A DNA stretch of 33,419 bases from Acidimicrobiales bacterium (GTDB lineage: Bacteria > Actinomycetota > Acidimicrobiia > Acidimicrobiales > Iamiaceae). The number at the start of each line of letters is the position of its first letter. Within the stretch, counting starts at the first letter, position 1. Location of the stretch: the NCBI GenBank assembly GCA_025463985.1, contig JAODBM010000154.1:1-33419 (forward strand), written 5' to 3'. Below are positions 1-7,124 of this stretch, one piece after another. The translations under genes were made by a program, and so were the position numbers. The notes beneath the pieces were generated by a model that had not been told where the DNA came from, did no database searches, and saw nothing but the letters and a program-made list of their open reading frames with translations.

Positions 1-111
1 GGCGAGAGCGTAATCGCTGTTGGCGATTGTGTTTGTGCCCCGTTTAACGAGCCTGAGCAGCTCGGGTCGCACGTCCGACTTCCGGTCCCCACGTCGAAAC
101 CGGTCAGCCCC
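1..111 (-). ncRNA. ssrA: tmRNA (transfer-messenger RNA), 5' part, cut by the window edge
   Basis: On the minus strand the sequence begins GGGGCTGACCGGTTTCGACG at 111, which is the conserved 5' end of bacterial tmRNA (tRNA-like acceptor 5' strand followed by the TTCGAC motif). Further on the sequence CACAATC is followed by an in-frame tag GCC AAC AGC GAT TAC GCT CTC GCC (24 down to 1), reading A-N-S-D-Y-A-L-A, the typical actinobacterial proteolysis tag that ends in ALA(A). The resume codon is therefore GCC at 24-22. The tag stop codon, the remaining pseudoknots and the tRNA-like 3' end lie outside the window. tmRNA with SmpB rescues stalled ribosomes and marks the nascent chain for proteases such as ClpP; smpB is about 1 kb upstream on the same strand. 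A reading frame on the opposite strand here is only an antisense shadow. Confidence 0.93.
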
Positions 112-121
112 TTGTCAAAGA

Positions 122-143
122 GACTGCTCCCGCAGGAGCAGCC
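122..143 (-). terminator. stem-loop between the SGNH lipoprotein gene and tmRNA
   Basis: On the minus strand CTGCTCC-TGCG-GGAGCAG forms a 7-bp stem with a tetraloop, extendable by one G-U and one G-C pair, followed by TCTCTTTG. It lies about 43 bases after the stop of the SGNH gene and 11 bases before the tmRNA 5' end. It could be a weak intrinsic terminator for smpB-SGNH. Alternatively it is part of a pre-tmRNA leader, because a TAGCCT -10-like box lies just upstream at 154-149. Confidence 0.5.
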
Positions 144-185
144 CCTTCAGGCTACCGGCTGGCCGCCCCGGTCCCGCAGCGAAGC

Positions 186-1025
186 TCAGCGGGCGAGGGC
201 AACGGCGCGCAGGCGGGTGACGATGGCCTCGGCGTAGCGCTCGGCACCCGAGCTGATCACCGGGCACTGCTCGACGTCGAGCACGTAGCGCACGGGGCAG
301 AAGTGCAGTCCGATCGAGTCCCGCACGACGACCTGGCCGGCGGGGGCGCCGAACGCACCGCAGGCCTTGGCGGCGACATCGGCCGGGCGGCAGGGGAGCG
401 TGGCGTGGAACCGGCCGTCGGGGGCGAGGGCTGTGGTCGTGTCCGCGTAGGCGAACCCGGGGTGGGTGGCCACCCAGCTGCGATACAGCGGTTCGAGCGC
501 GGTGCGCGAGCCGTCCCATGGCACCTGCACGATCGGCGGGATGCCCACGAGCACCACGGTGGTGCCGGGCCGGCGGACCGCCGCGATTCGCTCGAGCGCG
601 CGTCGCGTCTCGGCCGCAACCTCGGCCGGGAAGAAGGCCCTCGTGCACGGCGACGTGAACGACGTGTTGCCGATCCACTCGATCGCGACGACCCGCGGGT
701 GCGCGGCCAGCGCCTGCTCGACCAGGCCGAGCTGGTTGCACGGCCCGGCCTTGCCCTGCGTGTGCAGCTGGAGGGGCAGCCCGCTGCGGGCGGCGGCGGC
801 GCGCAGCTCGCGGATCGACTCGTTGGCCATCGAGTCGCCGATGAGCACGAGCGGCGACGTCTGGCGGCGGGGGAGCGGGGTGAACGGCGGCTGGGCCGCG
901 ACGGTCGAGCCGACCATGGGCCGGGTGCTGTGCATGCCGAAGGCATGGCTGCCGCCCCCGCCGCAGCTGGCGACGAGCGCGAGGGCACCCAGCGCCGAGC
1001 TGGCGACGCGGCGCCGGGCCAGCAT
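186..1025 (-). CDS. SGNH/GDSL-type hydrolase lipoprotein
   Basis: 279 residues. The start chosen is the ATG at 1025, which shares one base with the smpB stop (TGATG), so translation is probably coupled. The N-terminus has Arg residues, a hydrophobic stretch and a lipobox ending VASC with Cys21, followed by GGGG, so it should be a lipoprotein anchored outside the membrane. LIGDSMANES (residues 61-70) is the SGNH block I with Ser65 as nucleophile. WIGN matches the oxyanion Asn block, and DSIGLHF (Asp236/His241) is the likely catalytic Asp-His region. The fold resembles the SGNH domains associated with peptidoglycan or polysaccharide O-acetyl transfer, but the substrate cannot be told. An upstream in-frame extension overlaps smpB and is rejected. 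Confidence 0.8.
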   Translation of the reverse strand: MLARRRVASSALGALALVASCGGGGSHAFGMHSTRPMVGSTVAAQPPFTPLPRRQTSPLVLIGDSMANESIRELRAAAARSGLPLQLHTQGKAGPCNQLGLVEQALAAHPRVVAIEWIGNTSFTSPCTRAFFPAEVAAETRRALERIAAVRRPGTTVVLVGIPPIVQVPWDGSRTALEPLYRSWVATHPGFAYADTTTALAPDGRFHATLPCRPADVAAKACGAFGAPAGQVVVRDSIGLHFCPVRYVLDVEQCPVISSGAERYAEAIVTRLRAVALAR

Positions 1026-1504
1026 CAGTGCTCGCGTGACCGACTGGCCATGGCTCGCTGGGCATCGCGGTCGGCGTCGCGCTTGGCGATGAGCTGGCGC
1101 TTGTCGTAGGTCCGGCGCCCCTTGCCGAGGCCGAGCTCGAGCTTGGCCCGGCCGTTCTTGAAGTAGAGCGAGAGGGGCACGAGCGCGAGGTGCTCCTGGT
1201 CGGTGCGCGACTTCAGCTCGATGATCTCGTGCTGGTTGAGCAGCAGCTTGCGCTCGCGCAGGGGCACGTGGCCGCCCTGCGACGACGCCAGCGAGTACGG
1301 CGCGATGTGCAGGCCGATCAGCCACACGGCGCCATCACGCACGCGGGCGTACGAGTCGGCGAGCTGCACCTTGGCCTCGCGCAGGGACTTGACCTCGCTG
1401 CCCTGCAGCACGATCCCGCACTCCCAGGTGTCGAGGATCTCGTAGTCGCGCCGGGCCTGCCGGTTGGTGGCGACCACGTTCGCGTCGGTCTTCTTCGTAG
1501 CCAT
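1025..1504 (-). CDS. smpB: SsrA-binding protein SmpB
   Basis: 159 residues, the usual SmpB length. SmpB binds the tRNA-like domain of tmRNA and carries it into stalled ribosomes. Recognisable family blocks are NRQARRDYEILDTWECGIVL near residues 14-33, GSEVKSLREAKVQLADSY, and the C-terminal basic tail (KGRRTYDKRQLIAKRDADRD) that folds into the mRNA channel. Start is ATG 1504; a TAGCCT -10-like box ends 12 bases upstream, implying a very short leader. It heads a minus-strand set smpB - SGNH lipoprotein - ssrA, so protein and RNA partners are genetically close. Confidence 0.97.
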   Translation of the reverse strand: MATKKTDANVVATNRQARRDYEILDTWECGIVLQGSEVKSLREAKVQLADSYARVRDGAVWLIGLHIAPYSLASSQGGHVPLRERKLLLNQHEIIELKSRTDQEHLALVPLSLYFKNGRAKLELGLGKGRRTYDKRQLIAKRDADRDAQRAMASRSREH

Positions 1505-1530
1505 GGTGGACGTCGAAGGCTAGCGGCCGG

Positions 1531-2325
1531 TCAGGCCGGGCGGCGGCCCCACATCAGGATGCGCTTGAACGCGAAGAAGTAGGGGCGCTGGTCGCCGAGC
1601 TCGACGAGCAGCGCGTCGCGGTAGCGGTCGACGAGGTCGCGGTAGGTGCCGGCGTCGAGGACGCGTTCGAACCGGGTGAGGCTCGTGCCTTTCATCCACT
1701 CGACCACGTCGGCCGTCTGGTCCAGCACCACGCCGTAGACCTGCAGCCGCACGTGCTGCTCGACGTAGCCCAGCGCGTGCAGCAGCTCGGCGTACGCCTC
1801 GGGCGGCAGCACGTGCTCGGCCACGACGTCGGGTGGCGGCGGCCCGCCGAACGCGGCCGCGAAGAGCGGGTCGGCGGCCACCTCGCGGGCGAGGCGATGC
1901 GACGCGTGGTCGGCGTTGGCCGGGACCTGCACCGCCAGCTGGCCGCCCGGCGCCAGCGCGGCCGTCCAGCGAGCGAGCACGGCGGCATGGTCGGGCACCC
2001 AGTGCAGGCTGGCGTTGGCGGCCACGAGGTCGACGGGATCGGCGGGGTCGCCCCAGGTGGCGAGGTCGCCCAGCGCGAAGCGGACCCCGGCTCGCTCGTG
2101 CTCGCGGGCCGCGTCAAGCATCGCCGGCGACGAGTCGAGCCCGAGCACGTCGGCCGCGCCGGTGCGCTCGGCCAGCAGCATGGTGAGCTCGCCGGGGCCG
2201 CACCCGAGGTCGACGGCGCGGCCGCCGGCGATCGGGTCGATGAGCCCGTACAGATCGTGGGCCGGGGCGTGCCGGTCGGCCTGGAAGCGGAGGTACTGAT
2301 CGGGGGACCACGCGTCGGCTGCCAT
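1531..2325 (-). CDS. Tam-like trans-aconitate 2-methyltransferase / class I SAM methyltransferase
   Basis: 264 residues from ATG 2325 (MAADAWSPDQYLRFQADR). The opening W-x-P-x-x-Y-L-x-F and the order of motifs are those of Tam, which methylates trans-aconitate with S-adenosylmethionine in the cytoplasm. SAM motif I is VDLGCGPGELT near residues 38-48, then LGLDSS (acidic loop) and ANASLHWVPDH (motif IV region). The C-terminal GTSLTRFERVLD and ALLVELGDQRPYFFAFKRI resemble the Tam C-terminal domain. Length is close to the E. coli enzyme (252). A longer frame upstream of 2325 would run into the divergent promoter region and is rejected. Substrate assignment is by family resemblance; a generic methyltransferase is possible. 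Confidence 0.82.
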   Translation of the reverse strand: MAADAWSPDQYLRFQADRHAPAHDLYGLIDPIAGGRAVDLGCGPGELTMLLAERTGAADVLGLDSSPAMLDAAREHERAGVRFALGDLATWGDPADPVDLVAANASLHWVPDHAAVLARWTAALAPGGQLAVQVPANADHASHRLAREVAADPLFAAAFGGPPPPDVVAEHVLPPEAYAELLHALGYVEQHVRLQVYGVVLDQTADVVEWMKGTSLTRFERVLDAGTYRDLVDRYRDALLVELGDQRPYFFAFKRILMWGRRPA

Positions 2326-2374
2326 GCGGTATGTATACAAGTTAAATACAAGTTCCACAAGTAGCCTGCCCGCC
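2326..2374. promoter_or_regulatory. AT-rich divergent promoter region with ACAAGT direct repeats
   Basis: A low-GC island between two divergent genes contains ACAAGTT at 2337-2343, ACAAGTT at 2348-2354 and ACAAGTA at 2357-2363, that is, three same-strand copies at 11- and 9-base steps. On the plus strand TAGCCT (2362-2367) sits 7 bases before the GTG start of mec. On the minus strand TATACA sits 6 bases before the ATG of the methyltransferase. The repeats cover the expected -35 to -10 region of mec, so they may be an operator. The regulator is unknown. Confidence 0.5.
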
Positions 2375-2827
2375 GTGCTCAGGATCGCCGCCCCAGCTCA
2401 CGAGCTCATGCTCGTCCACGCGTACGACGGCCTGCCGCACGAAGCGTGCGGCCTGCTCGGTGGTTCGTCGGCCGACGGCACCGTCGACGTGTTCGTGCGC
2501 TGCCAGAACGCGGACGCCTCCAGCCGCACCTACTCGATCGGACCGGCCGACTTCATGGCGGCCGAGCGGATGCTCGATCCGCTCGGGCTCGAGATCGTCG
2601 GCGTGATGCACTCGCACACCCACACCGATCCGTATCCGTCGCCCACCGACGTCGCCAAGGCCGACAACCCGCTGCTCGAGGGCTGGCACTACGTGATCGT
2701 CTCGCTGCGAGAAGACGTCCCGATGCTGCGCTCGTGGCTGCTCGACGGCGGCACGATCGTCGAGGAACCGGTGGTCGTGGTCCGCCAGCCGCCGCCGACC
2801 CAGCCGACGCCGCGGCCCGTCGGCTGA
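2375..2827 (+). CDS. mec: Mec-type JAMM (Mov34/MPN/PAD-1) metallopeptidase
   Basis: 150 residues from GTG 2375. The JAMM zinc site is complete: Glu23 (PHEACGLLGG) and HSHTHTDPYPSPTD giving His79, His81, Ser89 and Asp92 (E...HxH-x7-S-xx-D). The sequence around it closely resembles M. tuberculosis Mec (Rv1334), which cleaves cysteine from the C-terminus of the sulfur carrier CysO, and cysM follows 89 bases later as in that operon. CysO itself is not encoded between them. The GTG is preferred over an upstream ATG at 2324 because a TAGCCT -10 box lies 7 bases before it (leaderless) and the longer N-terminus matches no family sequence. Release of cysteine from a carrier encoded elsewhere is inferred. 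Confidence 0.88.
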   Translation: MLRIAAPAHELMLVHAYDGLPHEACGLLGGSSADGTVDVFVRCQNADASSRTYSIGPADFMAAERMLDPLGLEIVGVMHSHTHTDPYPSPTDVAKADNPLLEGWHYVIVSLREDVPMLRSWLLDGGTIVEEPVVVVRQPPPTQPTPRPVG

Positions 2828-2871
2828 GCGGATCTCGCGGCCGGCCGGAGCGGCTCGGCGAGTCGGGCCGG

Positions 2872-2877
2872 TAGAAT
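2872..2877 (+). promoter_or_regulatory. cysM promoter -10 box and leader
   Basis: GGTAGAAT gives a TAGAAT -10 hexamer. The predicted start near 2884 leaves a leader of about 33 bases carrying GGGAG at 2905-2909, 7 bases before the GTG of cysM. This gene thus has its own leadered promoter, unlike several neighbours. Confidence 0.5.
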
Positions 2878-2916
2878 CCTCACCGATCTAGTCACCTTTT
2901 CGACGGGAGCTGCGCC

Positions 2917-3864
2917 GTGGCGCTGTACGACAGCATCCTCGACCTCGTCGGCAACACGCCGATGGTCGACGTCAGCGCGCTGAGCCCCAACCCCAACGTG
3001 CGCATCTACGCCAAGCTCGAGGGCCAGAACCCGGGCGGCTCGGTCAAGGACCGTGCCGCCAAGTACATGATCGACGACGCCGAGAAGAACGGGCAGCTCA
3101 CGCCGGGCGCCACCGTGCTCGAGTCGTCCTCGGGCAACACCGGCATCGCCCTCGCCATGATCTGCAAGATGAAGGGCTACGCCTTCAAGGTGGTGCTGCC
3201 CGAGAACGTCTCGATCGAGCGCCGCCAGCTGCTCGAGGTGTGGGGCGCCGAGATCATCCCGTCGCCGGCGTCGGAGGGATCGAACGGCGCGATGCGCCGG
3301 GCCCAAGCCCTCGCCGCCGAGCACCCGGAGTGGCACTTCCCCTTCCAGTACGGCAACGACGCCAACCCCCGGGCGCACTACGAGGGCACCGGCCCCGAGA
3401 TCTGGCGGGACTGCCCCGAGATCACCCACCTGGTCGCGGGCCTCGGGACTGCCGGCACGCTGATGGGCGTCGGCCGCTTCCTCAAGGAGCAGAACCCCGA
3501 CATCAAGATCTGGGCGATCGAGCCGCCGGTCGGGGAGATGGTCGACGGGCTCAAGAACTTCGACGAGGGCTTCATCCCGCCCGTGTTCACCGAGTGGCAT
3601 GGCTACGAGCTGCTCGACCGCAAGACCATCGTGCGCCTCCGCGAGTCCATCGAGTGGACGCGCAGGTTCACCGAGGTCGGCGTGTTCGCGGGCATCTCGT
3701 CGGGGGCGATCATGGCCGGGGCCGCCAAGTGCGCGGCCTCGATCGACGAGGGCGTGGTGGTCACGATCGTGTGCGACGGGGGCTGGAAGTACCTCTCGAC
3801 CGGCGCCTGGACCGACGACATCGACGCCGTCGAGGCCCGAGCCAAGGGCACGATCTACTTCTAG
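2917..3864 (+). CDS. cysM: cysteine synthase CysM family (O-phosphoserine sulfhydrylase type)
   Basis: 315 residues. PLP-dependent fold-type II enzyme forming cysteine by beta-replacement. PLP Lys44 lies in GGSVKDRAAKYM; SSGNTGI (71-77) is the substrate-binding loop; GLGTAGTLMG holds the PLP phosphate. It is much closer to mycobacterial CysM (Rv1336; ITHLVAGLGTAGTLMGVGRF block, NFDEGF, WKYLSTGA) than to CysK. Mycobacterial CysM uses O-phosphoserine and the thiocarboxylated carrier CysO. By alignment to the remembered Rv1336 sequence, its Lys204 corresponds to Lys197 here, but Arg220, needed for phosphoserine use, corresponds to Lys213. With cysO absent from the locus, the sulfur donor and acceptor preference are uncertain. 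GTG start, supported by GGGAG seven bases upstream. Confidence 0.9.
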   Translation: MALYDSILDLVGNTPMVDVSALSPNPNVRIYAKLEGQNPGGSVKDRAAKYMIDDAEKNGQLTPGATVLESSSGNTGIALAMICKMKGYAFKVVLPENVSIERRQLLEVWGAEIIPSPASEGSNGAMRRAQALAAEHPEWHFPFQYGNDANPRAHYEGTGPEIWRDCPEITHLVAGLGTAGTLMGVGRFLKEQNPDIKIWAIEPPVGEMVDGLKNFDEGFIPPVFTEWHGYELLDRKTIVRLRESIEWTRRFTEVGVFAGISSGAIMAGAAKCAASIDEGVVVTIVCDGGWKYLSTGAWTDDIDAVEARAKGTIYF

Positions 3865-3919
3865 ACCGCCTGCCGGGCCCGACTCGAACGTCGGAGCGGG
3901 CTCCGGCGCGCCCGCAGTG

Positions 3920-3941
3920 CGGCGGTGGGTCGGCGGTGGGT
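3920..3941 (+). repeat. tandem duplication of an 11-mer upstream of murI
   Basis: CGGCGGTGGGT occurs twice in direct succession (3920-3930, 3931-3941), ending three bases before the TAGCCT -10 box of murI, so it overlaps the expected -35 region. It may be a small replication-slippage duplication or a pair of binding sites. Confidence 0.55.
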
Positions 3942-3943
3942 CG

Positions 3944-3949
3944 TAGCCT
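3944..3949 (+). promoter_or_regulatory. leaderless -10 box of murI
   Basis: TAGCCT followed by six bases and the GTG start at 3956; no Shine-Dalgarno sequence fits. Same arrangement as mec and clpP. Confidence 0.5.
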
Positions 3950-3955
3950 CGGAGC

Positions 3956-4795
3956 GTGACCGGCGCCGGGGACAACCGTCCCATCGGGATGTTCGACAGC
4001 GGGTTCGGCGGGCTGACCGTCGCCCGGGCCGTCATCGACCTGCTGCCCGGCGAGGACCTGGTCTACGTCGGCGACACCGGCCGGTACCCCTACGGGCCGC
4101 GGCGGCTCGACGAGGTGGCCGGGTTCGCCCGCGAGATCGGGCGATACCTGGTCGACGAGCACGACGCCAAGCTCGTGATCGTGGCCTGCAACACCGCCGA
4201 GTCCGCCTCGTCGCTCCCGGCTCTCCGGGCCGAGCTGGCCGTGCCCGTCGTCGGCGTGATCGGCCCCGGAGTGCGCTCGCTGCTCGCCGCGACCACCACC
4301 GGCCGGGTGGGCGTGATCGGCACCGTCGGCACGGTGAGCTCGGGCGCCTACCAGCGGGCGGTGGCCGCCTCGGGTGTGGGCGTCGAGCTGACGTGTGCGG
4401 CGTGCCCGGGCTTCGTCGAGTTCGTCGAGCGCGGGGAGCTCGCGTCCGATCAGGCCCGCGTGCTCGCCGAGCGGCTGCTGGCGCCCGTGGCCGAAGCGAA
4501 GGTGGACGCCCTGCTGTTGGGCTGCACGCACTATCCGTTCCTGGCCCGCACGATCAGCGACGCCCTGGGTCGGGACGTCGTGCTGGTGTCGTCGGCGGAC
4601 GAGACGGCGTTCGAGGTCCGGGCCGCGTTCGACGGCCGGCACGGGCCTGACGGCCTGACCATCGCCCGCCGCTCGGCGTCCGGGCCGGGCCGGCACCGCT
4701 TCTTCTCGTCGGGCGACATCGGTCGCTTCCGCGACCTCGGCGCCCGGCTCCTCGGCCCCGAGCTCGACCACGTCGAGCACACCCCGTGGGCCTGA
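3956..4795 (+). CDS. murI: glutamate racemase
   Basis: 279 residues from GTG. MurI interconverts L- and D-glutamate for peptidoglycan, without cofactor, using two cysteines. Cys78 in VIVACNTAES and Cys190 in LLLGCTHYPF are both present. FDSGFGGLTV (13-22) carries the conserved Asp, and YVGDTGRYPYG is the usual substrate loop. Length is typical of the family. It follows cysM and is separated by only 7 bases from the next gene, as in M. tuberculosis (Rv1338-Rv1339), though the intervening rhomboid gene Rv1337 of that species is absent here. Confidence 0.96.
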   Translation: MTGAGDNRPIGMFDSGFGGLTVARAVIDLLPGEDLVYVGDTGRYPYGPRRLDEVAGFAREIGRYLVDEHDAKLVIVACNTAESASSLPALRAELAVPVVGVIGPGVRSLLAATTTGRVGVIGTVGTVSSGAYQRAVAASGVGVELTCAACPGFVEFVERGELASDQARVLAERLLAPVAEAKVDALLLGCTHYPFLARTISDALGRDVVLVSSADETAFEVRAAFDGRHGPDGLTIARRSASGPGRHRFFSSGDIGRFRDLGARLLGPELDHVEHTPWA

Positions 4796-4802
4796 CCGGG
4801 CC

Positions 4803-5549
4803 ATGACCCTCACCGTCACGGTCCTGGGCTCGTCCGGCACGTTCGCCCACGCGGGCAACGCCTGCAGCGGCTACCTCGTCCGCACGGCGGAGACGACGGT
4901 CTGGGTCGACGCCGGCCCCGGCACGCTCGGCGCGCTCCAGGAGCACGTGGCCCTCACCGACCTCGACGCGCTCGTGCTCAGCCACGAGCATCCCGACCAC
5001 TGGCTCGAGGTGCCCGTCCTCCGCAACGGCCTCAAGTACGTCCTGCACCACCAGGGCCTGCGGGTGCTCGGCACCGCGTCGACGCGGGCCATCGCCGAGC
5101 AGCTCGTCGGCAGCGAGCTCGCGCCCGAGCTGCTGTGGGAGGTCGTGGCCGACGGCTCGGAAGCACAGGTCGGTGACCTGCACGTGCGCTTCTCGGCCAC
5201 CGACCATCCGGTCGAGACGCTCGCCATGCGCATCACCGGCGAGGGCCGCGTGCTCGGCTACACGGCGGACACCGGCGTCGGGTGGTCCCTGGCCGAGCTC
5301 GACCCCGACGGCCGCGGCTTCGACCTCGCGCTGTGCGAGGCCACGCTCGACCCGTCCGAAGAAGACGAGGTGCAACACCTCTCGGGTCGCCAGGCCGGGG
5401 CGATGGCGCGGGCGGCCGGCGTACGGCGGCTGGTCGTCACCCACCTCATGGCCGGCACGGCTCAGCGACGGGCCGCCGAGGCCGGCGCGCCGGACGCGTT
5501 CGCCGGCCCGGTCGAGGTGGCCGAGCCGGGGCGCACGTTCGAGGTGTGA
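4803..5549 (+). CDS. Rv1339-like metallo-beta-lactamase-fold phosphodiesterase
   Basis: 248 residues. The MBL-fold metal motif is SHEHPDHW (His61, His63, Asp65, His66), followed by DHPVE, YTADTG and VVTHLMAG, which supply the remaining metal ligands. The order between murI and rph is that of Rv1339 in mycobacteria, described as an atypical class II-like cyclic-AMP phosphodiesterase affecting cAMP level and drug tolerance; relatives also resemble RNase Z-type hydrolases. Cytoplasmic, no signal peptide. The start ATG is 7 bases after the murI stop, so the genes probably share a transcript. The cAMP role is inferred from synteny and family, not from specificity residues. Confidence 0.85.
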   Translation: MTLTVTVLGSSGTFAHAGNACSGYLVRTAETTVWVDAGPGTLGALQEHVALTDLDALVLSHEHPDHWLEVPVLRNGLKYVLHHQGLRVLGTASTRAIAEQLVGSELAPELLWEVVADGSEAQVGDLHVRFSATDHPVETLAMRITGEGRVLGYTADTGVGWSLAELDPDGRGFDLALCEATLDPSEEDEVQHLSGRQAGAMARAAGVRRLVVTHLMAGTAQRRAAEAGAPDAFAGPVEVAEPGRTFEV

Positions 5550-5668
5550 CGCTTCCGCCGTGATCCGGCGAGCCTGACCGGAGGGTGCGGGCGCCGTCGG
5601 CGCGCCATTTCGGCCGCGGCGTGGGGTCTGCGAGTGTGGTGCGGCCCGCCACCCCAGGAGAACCCCCT

Positions 5669-6409
5669 ATGCGTCACGACGGCCGCCAGCCCGACGAGCT
5701 CCGCGAGATCACCTTCGAGCGCGACTTCACCGACCAGGCCGCCGGCTCGGTCCTGGTGTCGTTCGGACGCACGCGGGTGCTGTGCACCGCCTCGATCGAC
5801 GAGGACGTGCCGCGCTGGATGCGGGGCCGGGGCAAGGGCTGGGTCACCGGCGAGTACTCGATGCTGCCGGGCTCCTCCGCCGAGCGGATCCGCCGCGAGG
5901 TGGACAAGGGCAAGCCGTCGGGGCGCACGCAGGAGATCCAGCGCCTGATCGGCCGGTCGTTGCGCGCCGTCACCGACATGGCCGTGCTCGGCGAGCGCCA
6001 GGTCGTGGTCGACTGCGACGTGCTGCAAGCCGACGGCGGCACCCGCACCGCGTCGATCTGCGGCGGCTACCTGGCCCTGCACGACGCGCTGACCCGGCTC
6101 GTGCAGAGCGAGCGCATCAAGGCCCACCCGCTCACCGACACCTGCGGTGCGATCTCGGTCGGGATCGTCGATGGCGTCCCGCTGCTCGACCTGCCCTACG
6201 TCGAGGACTCGCGGGCCGAGGTGGACATGAACGTGGTGATGACCGGCGCCGGCCGGTTCATCGAGGTGCAGGGCACGGCCGAGGGCCTGCCGTTCAGCCG
6301 CGGTGAGCTCGACGACCTGTTGGCCCTGGCCGAGTCGGGCATCGCGCAGATCCGCGACCTGCAGCAGGAGCTGCTGTCCGAGCCGCCCGAACCCCGCCGC
6401 CTGGGGTGA
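5669..6409 (+). CDS. rph: ribonuclease PH
   Basis: 246 residues. RNase PH trims the 3' end of tRNA precursors phosphorolytically. Family blocks seen: [20 protein letters not shown] at the start, [47 protein letters not shown] and [16 protein letters not shown] (catalytic Asp region). The ATG at 5669 is chosen over an earlier GTG at 5585 because AGGAG at 5656-5660 lies eight bases upstream and the protein then begins exactly like the family. Next gene is rdgB, a widespread pairing. Confidence 0.97.
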   Translation: MRHDGRQPDELREITFERDFTDQAAGSVLVSFGRTRVLCTASIDEDVPRWMRGRGKGWVTGEYSMLPGSSAERIRREVDKGKPSGRTQEIQRLIGRSLRAVTDMAVLGERQVVVDCDVLQADGGTRTASICGGYLALHDALTRLVQSERIKAHPLTDTCGAISVGIVDGVPLLDLPYVEDSRAEVDMNVVMTGAGRFIEVQGTAEGLPFSRGELDDLLALAESGIAQIRDLQQELLSEPPEPRRLG

Positions 6410-6443
6410 TCGGATGCCTGAGGCCGAGGCGGAGGCTGAGGCC

Positions 6444-7070
6444 ATGACCGGGCGGGCCGGGTCAGGCTCGGCGCGACGGTTCGTCCTGGCCAGCGCCAAC
6501 CCGAAGAAGGCCGCCGAGATCGCCGAGATCCTCGGCGACCGGGTGCACCTGATCCCGCGCCCCACCGACGTCCCCGACGTGGTCGAGGACGCCGCCACGT
6601 TCGAGGGCAACGCCCGGCTGAAGGCGGTCGCGCTGGTGCGAGCCACCGGTGAGCCGGCCATCGCCGACGACTCGGGCCTGATCGTCGACGCGCTCGACGG
6701 CGCCCCGGGCGTGCGCTCCGCTCGCTACGCGGGCGAGGACGCGTCCGACGAGGACAACGTGCGGCTCCTGCTCGCAGCGCTGGCCGACGTGCCACCGGCC
6801 GAGCGGACCGCCCGCTTCCACTGCGTCGTCCTGGCCCGCTGGCCGGACGGCCGCGAGGTGGTGGCCCAAGGCACGGTCGAGGGCCACATCACCGCGGCAC
6901 CACGGGGTTCGGCGGGCTTCGGCTACGACCCCGTGTTCGTGCCCGAGGGTGGCGGCGGGCTGACGTTCGCCGAGCTGGGCTCCGCGCCCAAGCACGCGAT
7001 CAGCCACCGCGGCCGCGCCCTCCGGTCGCTGGCCGACCAGCTCCCGCCGACCGAGGCGAATGTGGAGTAG
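6444..7070 (+). CDS. rdgB: RdgB/HAM1 XTP/dITP pyrophosphatase
   Basis: 208 residues. The enzyme hydrolyses non-canonical purine triphosphates (dITP, XTP) to monophosphates, keeping them out of DNA. Signature segments: VLASANPKKAAEI (nucleotide binding), FEGNARLKA, IADDSGLIVDALDGAPGVRSARYAG with the catalytic Asp pair, SAGFGYDPVFVP and SHRGRAL. ATG 6444 has GGAGG eight bases upstream; an in-frame ATG at 6414, four bases after the rph stop, is possible and would add a short AEAEAEA segment. The stop codon lies inside the left arm of a perfect inverted repeat. Confidence 0.94.
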   Translation: MTGRAGSGSARRFVLASANPKKAAEIAEILGDRVHLIPRPTDVPDVVEDAATFEGNARLKAVALVRATGEPAIADDSGLIVDALDGAPGVRSARYAGEDASDEDNVRLLLAALADVPPAERTARFHCVVLARWPDGREVVAQGTVEGHITAAPRGSAGFGYDPVFVPEGGGGLTFAELGSAPKHAISHRGRALRSLADQLPPTEANVE

Positions 7071-7108
7071 AAGCGGTCGTCGGAGCAACCGCTTCTACTC
7101 CACATTCG
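7057..7108. terminator. perfect 21-bp inverted repeat between convergent genes
   Basis: Bases 7057-7077 are exactly complementary to 7088-7108, with a ten-base loop. The left arm contains the last codons and TAG stop of rdgB; the right arm ends 16 bases before the stop of the convergent aldolase-like gene. No clear T-run follows on either strand. The natural reading is a bidirectional transcription terminator. Confidence 0.75.
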
Positions 7109-7124
7109 TGGGGGTTGGCGGGGG

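Noticed and set aside
20-220. 66-codon plus-strand frame at the window start
   Set aside because: Antisense to the tmRNA and its upstream hairpin, no family resemblance.
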